From Pseudonocardia acidicola (lineage in GTDB: Bacteria > Actinomycetota > Actinomycetes > Mycobacteriales > Pseudonocardiaceae), in assembly GCF_012911935.1 (NCBI RefSeq), contig NZ_JAAXLA010000008.1, forward strand, positions 62,001-126,000: a stretch of DNA of 64,000 nt, read 5' to 3'. Below, one piece after another: positions 26,100-33,598 of this stretch. Made by a program: the position numbers and the translations under genes. The notes under the pieces were generated by a model. That model was not told the DNA's origin. It saw only the letters and a list, made by a program, of their open reading frames with translations, and ran no database searches. Every line of letters starts with the position of its first letter. Position 1 is the stretch's first letter.

Positions 26100-27140
26100 T
26101 CAGCCGCTCGCCGCCAGGCCGGTGGGCACGATGCCCGCCTGCTCGTACAACGCGGCCCGGGCCGCCCGCGCCGAGGCCACGACGTCCTCGACGGACGGCG
26201 GGTCCACCGGCGCCGAGGCCAGCAGTCCGGCGAGCCCGGCCGCGGCCTCGTCCGCCCGCGACGCCCACTTGTCGATCCACTTGGTGAGCACGTCGGCGTT
26301 TCCGGGCCGGTCGGCGACCGCGAACGCCGCCAGTGCCGCGCTCCACCGGTCACGCCGCTTGGAGTCGGCACCCAGCAGGCCGGACAGCAGCCAGCTCAGG
26401 TCGTCGGAGTTGGCCTTGGCCAACCGGCCGAACTGGGTCAGCAGCACGTCGTCCAGCGTGGGCAGCAGCACGAGGTTCATCGCGGTGAACGCCTCGGCCC
26501 AGTCGTAGGCGATCAGCGCGGTCTCGATCGCCTTACGGGCGCCCTGCCAGGCCGGGTCGTCCTCCCACAGAGCGCGTTCGGCCGTCCCGATGCCGCACCC
26601 CGGCCGGGCGAGCTCGAGCTCACGGGTCCGGTAGGCGACGCGGGTGACCCGGCGCAGCAGGTCCGCGGCGGTGAACGCGGCCGCGTTGGTGATGTAGGAC
26701 GACGGGGCGATGTGCCCGATGTAGGCCTGCACCTGCTGCGCCCCGTGCAGGGGGTAGCGGGCCGGGGTGAACACCGTCCCGAGCACGCGCAGCCACCCGT
26801 CGGTGTGCGCGGCGTCGGCCCCGATCTCGGCGAACTGGGCGAGCAGGCCCTCGACCTTCGTCTCCTCGTCGTTCTGGTGGGCGACGTAGGCGCGGTAGGT
26901 CAGCTGGTCGGGATCGCGGAAGCCGTTCCAGTCCTCCGCCTTCAGCGGCGAGTTCTCCCGGTAGGTGAGGAACCACAGGTTCGCCGCCGACGACGGGTTC
27001 TGCTCGAACGCCGACGCACGGCCCGCCCGCAGCGTCCAGTTCGTCTCGTGCGTCATCACCTCGTACTCGCTGGGCAGCCTCCGGACGTCGCCGAACGCGC
27101 TCCAGGTGCGCCGCCGCCGCGGCGCGGTGTTGTCGCTCAT
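26100..27140 (-). CDS. tmoE: Diiron monooxygenase hydroxylase beta subunit (TmoE-like)
   Basis: 346 residues. Starts RRRRTWSAFGDVRRLPSEYEVMTHETNWT, the usual opening of the hydroxylase beta chain, with DPDQLTYRAYVAHQNDEETKVEGLL near 80-105, the ferritin-like helices, and LIAYDWAEAFTAMNLVLLP. It has the four-helix fold but lacks the paired ExxH iron ligands of the alpha chain, so it is structural. ATG 27140 overlaps the effector gene stop (ATGA). Family length is 320-350. Confident assignment. Confidence 0.88.
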   Translation of the reverse strand: MSDNTAPRRRRTWSAFGDVRRLPSEYEVMTHETNWTLRAGRASAFEQNPSSAANLWFLTYRENSPLKAEDWNGFRDPDQLTYRAYVAHQNDEETKVEGLLAQFAEIGADAAHTDGWLRVLGTVFTPARYPLHGAQQVQAYIGHIAPSSYITNAAAFTAADLLRRVTRVAYRTRELELARPGCGIGTAERALWEDDPAWQGARKAIETALIAYDWAEAFTAMNLVLLPTLDDVLLTQFGRLAKANSDDLSWLLSGLLGADSKRRDRWSAALAAFAVADRPGNADVLTKWIDKWASRADEAAAGLAGLLASAPVDPPSVEDVVASARAARAALYEQAGIVPTGLAASG

Positions 27141-27436
27141 CGGGTGGCCCCCTCGCGCCTGGTCGTCCATTCCCAGGAGATCTCGTCGCTCGTCGTGCTG
27201 ATCCGCCCGGCGAAAGAGGACAACATCGTCTCCAGCGAGCGCAGCTCGAACGACGGGCCGAGGTGGCGCTGCAGCGACGCCTCGGTCACCCGCACCCGGC
27301 CCGGGGCCTGGACGCGGACGTAGGAGCCGCGGTCGATCACCTCGATGTCGGATTCCGGGTTGTCGTCCCGGATGGCACTGATCACGGACTCGACCTCGTC
27401 GCACATGCGCAACACGGGCCCCACCGGTCTGTCCAC
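27137..27436 (-). CDS. tmoD: Monooxygenase effector/coupling protein (TmoD-like)
   Basis: 99 residues, GTG start at 27436 with AGGAAC upstream. The N-terminal half GPVLRMCDEVESVISAIRDDNP, then IEVIDRGSYVRVQAPGRVRVTEASLQRHLG, and a C-terminal FAGRISTTSDEISWEW tail are the signature of MmoB/TmoD regulatory proteins. These carry no cofactor; they dock on the hydroxylase and tune substrate access and oxygen reactivity. It overlaps the beta subunit start by 4 bases. Confidence 0.88.
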   Translation of the reverse strand: MDRPVGPVLRMCDEVESVISAIRDDNPESDIEVIDRGSYVRVQAPGRVRVTEASLQRHLGPSFELRSLETMLSSFAGRISTTSDEISWEWTTRREGATR

Positions 27437-27448
27437 GGTTCCTCCCCC

Positions 27449-27769
27449 TCAGATGTCGTACTCGACGCGGACGTGGTCGAGCGGGTTGATTCCCGCCTGG
27501 GCCACGGTGAGATCCGGACGGAGCCGCTTTCCGTTGTGGAACACGACCTTCGCGGCGTCCCGGCGCGGGACGCGCTTACCCTCGGCGTGGTGGGCCACCG
27601 CCTCGGCGACCTCGACGATCGTGTTCGCCGTGGTCACCGCGACGAGGATCTGCACGAAGTCCTCGGCGAAGATCGCATTGATCGGGACGAGCTGCGGTTC
27701 GGCCGGGGCCTCGGTGTTCTCGGTGGTCTCGGTGTTCTCGGTGGTCTCGGTGTTCTCGGTGGTGGTCAT
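27449..27769 (-). CDS. tmoB: Hydroxylase gamma subunit (TmoB-like, ubiquitin-like fold)
   Basis: 106 residues. After an unusual Thr/Glu/Asn repeat (residues 2-20) comes the compact TmoB-type domain: PINAIFAEDFVQILVAVTTANTIVEVAEA... VPRRDAAKVVFHNGKRLRPDLTVAQAGINPLDHVRVEYDI. Related gamma subunits are about 85 residues with a ubiquitin-like fold and bind the alpha/beta core. The ATG overlaps the alpha stop as TGATG. The repeat, encoded by an 18-bp tandem unit, is not part of the family core. Confidence 0.85.
   Translation of the reverse strand: MTTTENTETTENTETTENTEAPAEPQLVPINAIFAEDFVQILVAVTTANTIVEVAEAVAHHAEGKRVPRRDAAKVVFHNGKRLRPDLTVAQAGINPLDHVRVEYDI
27711..27762 (-). repeat. 18-bp in-frame tandem repeat in gamma subunit gene
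   Basis: Nearly three exact copies of an 18-bp unit (plus strand GGTGTTCTCGGTGGTCTC) encode the TENTET repeat at the start of the gamma subunit. Each unit keeps frame, so copy-number change would lengthen or shorten a probably disordered acidic tail without disrupting the gene. Confidence 0.85.
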
Positions 27770-29286
27770 CAGGCACCCGCCACCGGGACGCGCGGCACGG
27801 CCAGCCGATCCTTGTACTCCGCCGCCCATGAGTAGTCGGGGTCCTCGCCCATGACGTCGGGGGTGAGCCCCATGTAGCCGAGGATGCCGCCGACGTCCAT
27901 GGGCTGGATCTCGCCGGCGAGGAACCGGTCGATGACGGTCGGGTGGTTGAGGTTGTCGCGGTCCTTCCACCAGATCTGCCGGCAGCCGGCCGTGCAGAAG
28001 TGGTAGGTGACGCCGTTGTGGGTCAGCGGGTGGTCCCGGACCCGCCACTTGCCGTCATAGCCCAGGGTCGGGGTGCAGCACGGCAGGTGACACATGCTGC
28101 ACAGCCACGGCAGCGTCTCCGGGAGCGTCGCCTCCATGTTCTGAGAGTTGACGTTGTCGATGATGACGTCCCACTTGTCCCCGTACACGGTCTCCCAGTT
28201 CGGGTACTTCTCGCGCAGCCAGTCCCGCTCGTCGCGGGTGACACCGGCGGTCGGCTTCCACCACAGCGTCGGCCGCCAGTACCACAGACCCATGTGCAGG
28301 GAGTGGTGCCAGGTGTCGAGGCCCTTCATGAACTCGTCCCAGAACCAGGGCCTGCGCAGGCCGTAGTCCTCGATCGTCCGGATGAACTGGTCGACGATCC
28401 ACTCCTCCATGAACTCCCGGTAGGACTGCTTCCGGTGCTCCAGGGGGGTGTAGTAGTCCATCGCCGGCCCGGTCAGCGCCGCGAAGGCGCGGGCGGAACC
28501 CCAGAACGCCTTGTCGATGACCCACTGGGCGCGGATCGGGTCGTGCTCGACCAGGATCTCCAGGGTCGGGCCGCCCTGCTGGGCGTGCCGGGCCTCGTCG
28601 GTCTGGATCGAGCTGATCATGTTGGCGAAGTTGACGTCGCCGGACTCCAGCGCGTCGGCCGACAGCGCCACGAACTGCAGGTTCGTGAAGCCGGTCTCGA
28701 AGGTCAGCGGCACCTGGATCGCCAGGTCCACCACGTTCGGGGTGACCATCATCCCGTCGAACAGGTTGCGCAGCGAGATGGCCACCCAGTCATTGGTGTG
28801 GAACATCTTCTGCGTCCAGTCGTACTGCGCGTCCTTGCCCACGAACTCGTGGCCGAAGAACAGCGTGATCTGGCAGTGCCGGATCTCGTCCAGCGCGCCG
28901 AAGGCCGCCATGTTCCGCCAGGCGCCGTTGAGCCCGAACCGGGCCATCTTCAGCTCGGCGAGCACCGCCTCGTACTCGACGAGGGTGACCCCGCCGAAGT
29001 GCATCTTCGTCGAGGACTTCCAGCCCTCCGACAGCGTCTCCCAGGCCCGGGATCGCTGCAGCGCGGCCTTGACCGCGTACGCCGAGCCCTCCTTCTCCCG
29101 CTGGGTCGCGACGTACTCGGGGTAGCAGACCTTGTAGTCCTCCTCCCAGTTCAGCCACGCCTCGCGGGGCACCTTGCCGGTCCCGCAGTGCCACTCCGGG
29201 AACACGGCCTCGTCGTCGACGTAGGTGAAGGTCCAGTCGACGTCACGGACGAGGTGCTGGTATTCCTCGCGCTTCAACAGGGTCAC
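27769..29286 (-). CDS. tmoA: Toluene-4-monooxygenase-type hydroxylase alpha subunit
   Basis: 505 residues, close to TmoA (about 500) and colinear with it. All six diiron ligands are present at the TmoA positions: E104, E134, H137 (DEIRH), E197, E231 and H234 (DEARH), plus T201, the active-site Thr. Pocket residues A107, F176, F196 and F205 are kept, while TmoA I100 and G103 are V100 and V103 here. The C-terminal part has a Cys-rich CSMCHLPCC...YHFCTAGC region like a YHS/zinc knuckle. The enzyme inserts O2-derived oxygen into an aromatic ring or alkene. GTG 29286 has GGAGG 6 bases upstream. Substrate is unproven; a toluene, benzene or alkene hydrocarbon is likely. Confidence 0.92.
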   Translation of the reverse strand: MTLLKREEYQHLVRDVDWTFTYVDDEAVFPEWHCGTGKVPREAWLNWEEDYKVCYPEYVATQREKEGSAYAVKAALQRSRAWETLSEGWKSSTKMHFGGVTLVEYEAVLAELKMARFGLNGAWRNMAAFGALDEIRHCQITLFFGHEFVGKDAQYDWTQKMFHTNDWVAISLRNLFDGMMVTPNVVDLAIQVPLTFETGFTNLQFVALSADALESGDVNFANMISSIQTDEARHAQQGGPTLEILVEHDPIRAQWVIDKAFWGSARAFAALTGPAMDYYTPLEHRKQSYREFMEEWIVDQFIRTIEDYGLRRPWFWDEFMKGLDTWHHSLHMGLWYWRPTLWWKPTAGVTRDERDWLREKYPNWETVYGDKWDVIIDNVNSQNMEATLPETLPWLCSMCHLPCCTPTLGYDGKWRVRDHPLTHNGVTYHFCTAGCRQIWWKDRDNLNHPTVIDRFLAGEIQPMDVGGILGYMGLTPDVMGEDPDYSWAAEYKDRLAVPRVPVAGA

Positions 29287-29296
29287 TGGGGCCTCC

Positions 29297-29761
29297 CTAG
29301 TCCACTTCGAGGTGGCCGAGCTGGCGGCTGATGCTGGCGTTGTTCCAGTACGCGGTGACGGAGTCGATGAGCCCGTCGTCGGTGACCCGGAAGACGAACA
29401 GGTGCGGTTCGGCGAACGAGCCGCCGCGGGCGGCCATGTTGGCCCAGGCGCCCGCCTGGGTGCCGCCGATGGTCACCTCGACGACAACGTCGCCGGAGGC
29501 GTTGGCGCGCACCGAGTGCACGGTGTTGGTCAGATCCGGGAAGGCGTTGATCAGCCCGGTCCAGAGCGTCTTGCCGATCGTGGCGACCTTGCCGTCGCCG
29601 CGGACCACGCGCTGGCGGCCCCAGATCTCGATCGGCACGTAGGAGAAGTCGGCGTTGTCGGTGCAGAGCTCGACCATCTCGTCGACCTGCTGGCGGCGGT
29701 AGGCGTCGAGGAACGCCTCCACCGTCCGGGCCGCGGTGCGCGGTGGGCTGGTGAGTGTCAT
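29297..29761 (-). CDS. SnoaL/NTF2-like protein
   Basis: 154 residues with an NTF2-like cone fold pattern: TVEAFLDAYRRQQVDEMVELCTDNADFSYVPIEIWG, then VHSVRANASGDVVVEVTIGGTQAGAW and the final FRVTDDGLIDSVTAYWNN strand. SnoaL-like proteins are small isomerases, hydrolases or binding proteins. It is 10 bases upstream of the alpha subunit gene in the operon and pairs with a second SnoaL gene. A role in processing or binding the oxygenation product is plausible but unproven. Confidence 0.85.
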   Translation of the reverse strand: MTLTSPPRTAARTVEAFLDAYRRQQVDEMVELCTDNADFSYVPIEIWGRQRVVRGDGKVATIGKTLWTGLINAFPDLTNTVHSVRANASGDVVVEVTIGGTQAGAWANMAARGGSFAEPHLFVFRVTDDGLIDSVTAYWNNASISRQLGHLEVD

Positions 29762-29772
29762 GTCCTGTCCCC

Positions 29773-30243
29773 TCAGACGATCGCGATCCGGTCGAGCCGC
29801 TTCACGGCCAGGCGGCGGAACAGCTGGTTCTCGTCCCAGAAGCCCCGCACGCTGCGGATGAGCCCGCCGTCGACCTGGAGCAGCCACGCCTGCCGCAGGT
29901 CCAGGTGCTTCTCCTGGTTGAGTGCGCCGAGGTAGTCGGCGGCCTGGGTGCCTTCGAGCGAGAGCTCGGTCAGCACAGCGCCGTCGCCGCCGTCGCCCAC
30001 CACGACCGTGCGGTGCACGGTGAGCAGCAGGTCGGGGAACGCGCTCACGGTGGCGGCGAAGTACGCCCGTCCGGCCGAGGCCGGGTCCATCGAGATCTGC
30101 CCGGCCGCCGGGAGCACCTCGACCTCGGCGTCGGGCGCGAGCAGCGCGAACGCGCCGTCGAGATCGCGGTCGGCGAGGGACCGGAAGAAAGCCGTGACGA
30201 CGCTGCGCGGATCGGTGTTGGGGGGCCCGTCGGGGCTGGTCAT
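29773..30243 (-). CDS. Second SnoaL/NTF2-like protein
   Basis: 156 residues, same fold as its neighbour: VVTAFFRSLADRDLDGAFALLAPDAEVEVLPAAGQ, FPDLLLTVHRTVVVGDGGDGAVLTELSLEGTQAADYLG, LLQVDGGLIRSVRGFWDENQLFRRL. The two proteins share layout (FPDL...V, GTQA, DGLI..V..FW/YW) but little identity, consistent with an old duplication. Only 11 bases separate them. GAGGAG lies 11 bases before ATG 30243. The pair may form a heterodimer. Confidence 0.85.
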   Translation of the reverse strand: MTSPDGPPNTDPRSVVTAFFRSLADRDLDGAFALLAPDAEVEVLPAAGQISMDPASAGRAYFAATVSAFPDLLLTVHRTVVVGDGGDGAVLTELSLEGTQAADYLGALNQEKHLDLRQAWLLQVDGGLIRSVRGFWDENQLFRRLAVKRLDRIAIV

Positions 30244-30305
30244 CGGGCTGCGCTCCTCGGGGGTCGGCCGGCGGCCCAGCAGCCGGCGGATCAGCTGACG
30301 CGGTC

Positions 30306-31325
30306 TCACAGGACCGCGAGCGACTTGAGGACGGCGTCGGCGACGGCGTCGGAGGATCCGGGGTTCTGCCCGGTGATGAGGTTGCGGTCGACGACGACGT
30401 GTGACACCCAGGCCGCGGGCGCGTCGTCGAAGATCGCGCCGGCGTTCTTCAGTGCGGTGTCGAGGTACCAGGGCATGCCGAGCTTGCCGACGCGGGTCTG
30501 GTCCTCCTCCTCGTCGGTGAAACAGGTCAGCCGGTAGCCCTCGAACAGCCACTGGCCGTCGTCGCGGCCGCCGCCGGCCAGCAGCGCGGCCGGGCCGTGG
30601 CAGAGCATCGCGATGGTGGAGTGCTTCCCCTGCAGGGTCTGCAGCACCCGCCGCACGCCGGGGTTGTCCGCGAGATCGACCATGGGCCCGTGCCCGCCGG
30701 GGACGAACACCGCGTCGAACTCGGCGACCTCGGCGTCGGTCATCGCCGAGAGGTCCCGAGGCTCGCGGAACCCGGGGATCGCGGCGAGCTCGGCGGCGAG
30801 GCCGTCGGAGATCTGCCGGGACGCGGCGCGGTACTCCTGCACGGCCCGGTCCACGCCTTCCCGGGACAGCGGACCCGCCAGGCCGTCCTCGACAAGCACG
30901 TCGCCGAGGTTGCGGTCCTGGCGCCACGCGGCGTGCGCGGCCTCCGTGACGAGGTCGCGCGCCTCCTCGGTGGGCGTTCCGGCCTCGCGCATCGCCAGGA
31001 CGATCCGGCGGGCCGCCGCGAGATCCAGCGCGGTGAACTGGTGCAGCGTCAGCCGGATGTCGTCGACGTCGGGGGCGAAGGTGCGGGTGATCGAGCCGAG
31101 GAAGTCCTCGTCCTCGTCGGGGATGTGGAAGATCGGCTCCAGGCCGTAGGGGTCGGCGTGCGGCGGGCGCCCGTCCGGGGTCGCCACCACGACGTCCAGG
31201 CCGGCCTCGGTGAACCGCCGGTACGGCGTGGCGGCCTCCTCGGCGAAGTAACCGGTTTCGTAGGGCGAGCCGTCGGCGAGGGTCATCTCGCGGGCACTGG
31301 AGACGAGGAACAGCAGTCGCGGCAT
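30306..31325 (-). CDS. DJ-1/PfpI (Hsp31-like) protein with helical insertion
   Basis: 339 residues, about 100 more than normal Hsp31/PfpI proteins. The core is split: residues 1-70 give the first strands (LLFLVSSAREMTLADGSPYETGYFAEEAATPY), then a helical insert (about 72-200), then DAVFVPGGHGPMVDLADNP and the nucleophile AMLCHGPAALL with C242. The ends SHVVVDRNLITGQNPGSSDAVA are typical. Family members are glyoxalase III or chaperone/deglycase enzymes. First gene of the monooxygenase operon, 62 bases ahead of SnoaL, so a role in aldehyde detoxification or hydroxylase folding is possible. ATG 31325 has GGGAG 6 bases upstream. Confidence 0.85.
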   Translation of the reverse strand: MPRLLFLVSSAREMTLADGSPYETGYFAEEAATPYRRFTEAGLDVVVATPDGRPPHADPYGLEPIFHIPDEDEDFLGSITRTFAPDVDDIRLTLHQFTALDLAAARRIVLAMREAGTPTEEARDLVTEAAHAAWRQDRNLGDVLVEDGLAGPLSREGVDRAVQEYRAASRQISDGLAAELAAIPGFREPRDLSAMTDAEVAEFDAVFVPGGHGPMVDLADNPGVRRVLQTLQGKHSTIAMLCHGPAALLAGGGRDDGQWLFEGYRLTCFTDEEEDQTRVGKLGMPWYLDTALKNAGAIFDDAPAAWVSHVVVDRNLITGQNPGSSDAVADAVLKSLAVL

Positions 31326-31405
31326 GGGCACTCCCGGGGCTGGGCCAACGGTGTCCGGCGGTGTGATCGGAAACAGTAAGGAGGCCTGGACCTGCGGGTT
31401 AGCCC

Positions 31406-31436
31406 CATTCCTGCGGAGAATCTGCGCATTCCTGCG
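31406..31436. promoter_or_regulatory. Direct-repeat operator candidate for the AraC regulator
   Basis: CATTCCTGCG occurs twice as a direct repeat, at 31406-31415 and 31427-31436, with 21-bp spacing (two helical turns). It lies 81-111 bases upstream of the first gene of the monooxygenase operon, in the gap that follows the AraC gene. AraC dimers bind such spaced half-sites, so this is the natural candidate activator site. Binding is not shown. Confidence 0.5.
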
Positions 31437-31478
31437 ATCTTGGCGAGGACGGCACAACCGGTGTGCGGGCAGCACGAC

Positions 31479-31504
31479 GCGCCCGGGCGTGGGTGCCCGG
31501 GCGC
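31479..31504 (-). terminator. Hairpin terminator after the AraC gene
   Basis: GCGCCCGGGC (31479-31488) and GCCCGGGCGC (31495-31504) make a perfect 10-bp GC stem with a 6-base loop, 26 bases past the AraC stop. There is no U-tract. It separates AraC transcription from the operon's own promoter region. Confidence 0.65.
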
Positions 31505-31529
31505 GGCGCGGACGCGCATCGGCCGGCGG

Positions 31530-32495
31530 CTACACCGGCGCGGTCGCCCTGTCGACGCGCAACGCGACGCCGCCGCGCTGGGCCTCGGCGTAGGCCCGCG
31601 GGGTGACCCCGAAGTGCCGCTTGAACTCCGTGATGAACGACGACAGGCTCGCGTACCCGACGCTCTTGGCGACCTCGCTGACGTTGCGCGAACCGTCGAC
31701 GAGCAGTCCCCGGGCCCGGTCCAGGCGCAGCCGCTTGACGAACTGGTAGGGCGACATCCCGGTGACGTCACGGAACAGGTGCGCGAACGTCGACGGGCTC
31801 ATGCACACGTGCTCGGCCAGGTCGGCGATGGTGAGCGGCTCGGAGATCCGTTCGGTCACGTAGTTGATGACGTCGGAGACGGGGTTCTTGCCGCTCTCCT
31901 CCGCCGCCGCGTCGACGAGCCGGTCGCACTGCTCGGACTGCAGGATGCGGTAGACGATCTCCTGCAGGTAGATGGGCGCGAGGACCCGACGGTCGGAGCC
32001 GTTCACGACCGACCTGACGAAGCGCAGCGCCGCGCCGAGCAGGTCCTGGTCCAGGGGCGAGACGTAGGCGTCCGGTGTCGCGCGCGGCACCGGACGGTGG
32101 AACGTCGTGGCCGCCCGTTCCATCATGTCCGCGCAGATCCGGCGCACCATCGCCGGGTCGATCTGCAGCACGAACGACAGGTAGGGTTTCTCCACGCTCC
32201 CGGCGAGGATCTCCGCGGTGAACCGGAGGCCGCGGTTGAGCACGAGGTAGTTGAACGGGTCGTAGACGTGGCGGACCCCGTTCACCGTGACGGCCTTGCG
32301 GCCCTGCGCGACGACGGCCAGCGACAGCGATCCGACGTCGTCCCACTGCGGGGCCGTCGGCCCGTGGAACCTGTAGAAGGTCAGTCCCGGCCAGTCGGTC
32401 GGGTTGGGGCCCACCACAGGCGTCCGTTCGGCGAGCGTCGCGATCAGGTCGCCCGGGACGAGCCGCTCCTCGAGTGCCAGTTCCCGTCCGTTCAC
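31530..32495 (-). CDS. AraC-family regulator with AraC_N domain
   Basis: 321 residues. The N-terminal AraC_N-type domain (TFYRFHGPTAPQWDDVGSLSLAVVAQGRK...FNYLVLNRGL, about 40-110) is followed by a linker and two helix-turn-helix units: LTIADLAEHVCMSPSTFAHLFRDVTGMSPYQFVKRLRLDRA and VAKSVGYASLSSFITEFKRHFGVTPRAYAEAQR. Start GTG 32495 has GGAG 6 bases upstream. Lying just upstream of and codirectional with the monooxygenase operon, it is its likely activator, responding to the hydrocarbon or its product. Confidence 0.88.
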   Translation of the reverse strand: MNGRELALEERLVPGDLIATLAERTPVVGPNPTDWPGLTFYRFHGPTAPQWDDVGSLSLAVVAQGRKAVTVNGVRHVYDPFNYLVLNRGLRFTAEILAGSVEKPYLSFVLQIDPAMVRRICADMMERAATTFHRPVPRATPDAYVSPLDQDLLGAALRFVRSVVNGSDRRVLAPIYLQEIVYRILQSEQCDRLVDAAAEESGKNPVSDVINYVTERISEPLTIADLAEHVCMSPSTFAHLFRDVTGMSPYQFVKRLRLDRARGLLVDGSRNVSEVAKSVGYASLSSFITEFKRHFGVTPRAYAEAQRGGVALRVDRATAPV

Positions 32496-32603
32496 GAAGT
32501 CTCCGATCCTGCTCGGAGCACGAGCGCACGCCCTCCGGACGCGCCGCGTCGCGCGCGGTGGCCGTCGATGATGACGGGCGCCACAGTCCCTGACAACGCG
32601 TTC

Positions 32604-32619
32604 CTAAGTGATCGCTTAG
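32604..32619. promoter_or_regulatory. Palindrome in the AraC/aldo-keto reductase gap
   Basis: CTAAGTGATCGCTTAG is palindromic at 14 of 16 positions. It lies between the divergent AraC (start 32495) and aldo/keto reductase (start near 32741) genes. It is AT-richer than its surroundings and could be an operator for either gene; no assigned regulator. Confidence 0.35.
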
Positions 32620-32740
32620 CCGCACTGACCGCGTCATGTCTGCACAGCGCGCCCACGCCGGTACCCCAGGGACCGTCAGGTCTGCACAACGCCGTCTGCG
32701 GGGCGGGTTTGAGGGCGCGCGGGGGTGGGATCCTGCCCCG

Positions 32741-33556
32741 GTGGAACGGCGACGATTGGGCACGTGGGAGCAGGAGGTCCCGGTCGTGGGGCTGGGGACC
32801 TGGCGGCGGCTCGAGGACGCGGCGCGCACCGGCGGCCACGTCGAGGTGATCACCACGGCGCTGGCCGCCGGGGTGCGGCTCTACGACTCCTCGCCCATGT
32901 ACGGCCGCGCCGAGGAGTTGCTGGCCGAGGCGCTGGGCGACCGGCGCCCGGAGGTGGTGGTGGCCGACAAGATCTGGACCGACTCCAGGGAGGAGGGCCG
33001 CCAGCAGCTCAAGCGGGCGCTGGCGTACTTCGGAGGCCGGGTCGAGGTCATGCAGATCCACAACCTGGTGGCCTGGCGGGACCACCTGCCGACCCTGGAG
33101 GCGGCCCGCGACGGCGGGCAGATCGACCTGATCGGCGCGACGCACTGGTCGGCCACCGCCTTCCCCGAGTTGGAGACCGTGATCAGGACCGGCCGGATCC
33201 AGGCCGTGCAGATCCCCTACAACCCGTTCGAACGGGAGGTGGAGCAGCGGATCCTGCCGCTCGCCGCGGATCAGGGTCTCGGCGTCATCGTGATGCGCCC
33301 GTTCGGCGAGGGCGAACTGCTGGCCGCCGACCCCGGCGACGAGGCGATCGCGTTCCTGCAGCCGTTCGGTGTACGCACCTGGGCGCAGGTGCTGCTCAAG
33401 TGGGTGCTCAGCGATCCGCGCTGCCATGTGGCCATCCCGGCCACCTCGCACCCGGGGCGAGTGATCGAGAACGTCGAGGCCGGGTCCCCGCCGTGGTTCG
33501 GCCCCGAGGAGCGTGAGACCGTCGCCCGGCTCGCGGCCCTGCGCCGCAAGCGGTGA
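32741..33556 (+). CDS. Aldo/keto reductase
   Basis: 271 residues from GTG 32741, which gives the normal N-terminus VERRRLGTWEQEVPVVGLGTW; an in-frame ATG at 32636 would add 35 odd residues. The TIM-barrel features are VRLYDSSPMYGRAEELLAEAL (catalytic Asp/Tyr), VVADKIW (Lys), and VMQIHNL (His), then VIVMRPFGEGELL and the C-terminal HVAIPATSHPGRVIENVEAG, the NADP-binding end. The family reduces aldehydes and ketones with NADPH. Neither start has a good ribosome site. It is divergent from AraC and could belong to the same catabolic locus. Confidence 0.85.
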   Translation: MERRRLGTWEQEVPVVGLGTWRRLEDAARTGGHVEVITTALAAGVRLYDSSPMYGRAEELLAEALGDRRPEVVVADKIWTDSREEGRQQLKRALAYFGGRVEVMQIHNLVAWRDHLPTLEAARDGGQIDLIGATHWSATAFPELETVIRTGRIQAVQIPYNPFEREVEQRILPLAADQGLGVIVMRPFGEGELLAADPGDEAIAFLQPFGVRTWAQVLLKWVLSDPRCHVAIPATSHPGRVIENVEAGSPPWFGPEERETVARLAALRRKR

Positions 33557-33598
33557 CCGCTGCGCAATGCGCGGGCCGTGGTGGGTACCCGAGCCGTC

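Noticed and set aside
27711..27762. Short tandem repeats as a CRISPR array
   Set aside because: The units are contiguous, with no spacers, and lie within the gamma subunit coding frame.
24097..31325. Isoprene monooxygenase (iso) identity for the cluster
   Set aside because: No isoGHIJ glutathione transferase or dehydrogenase genes accompany it, and the reductase type differs; toluene-type is the safer label.
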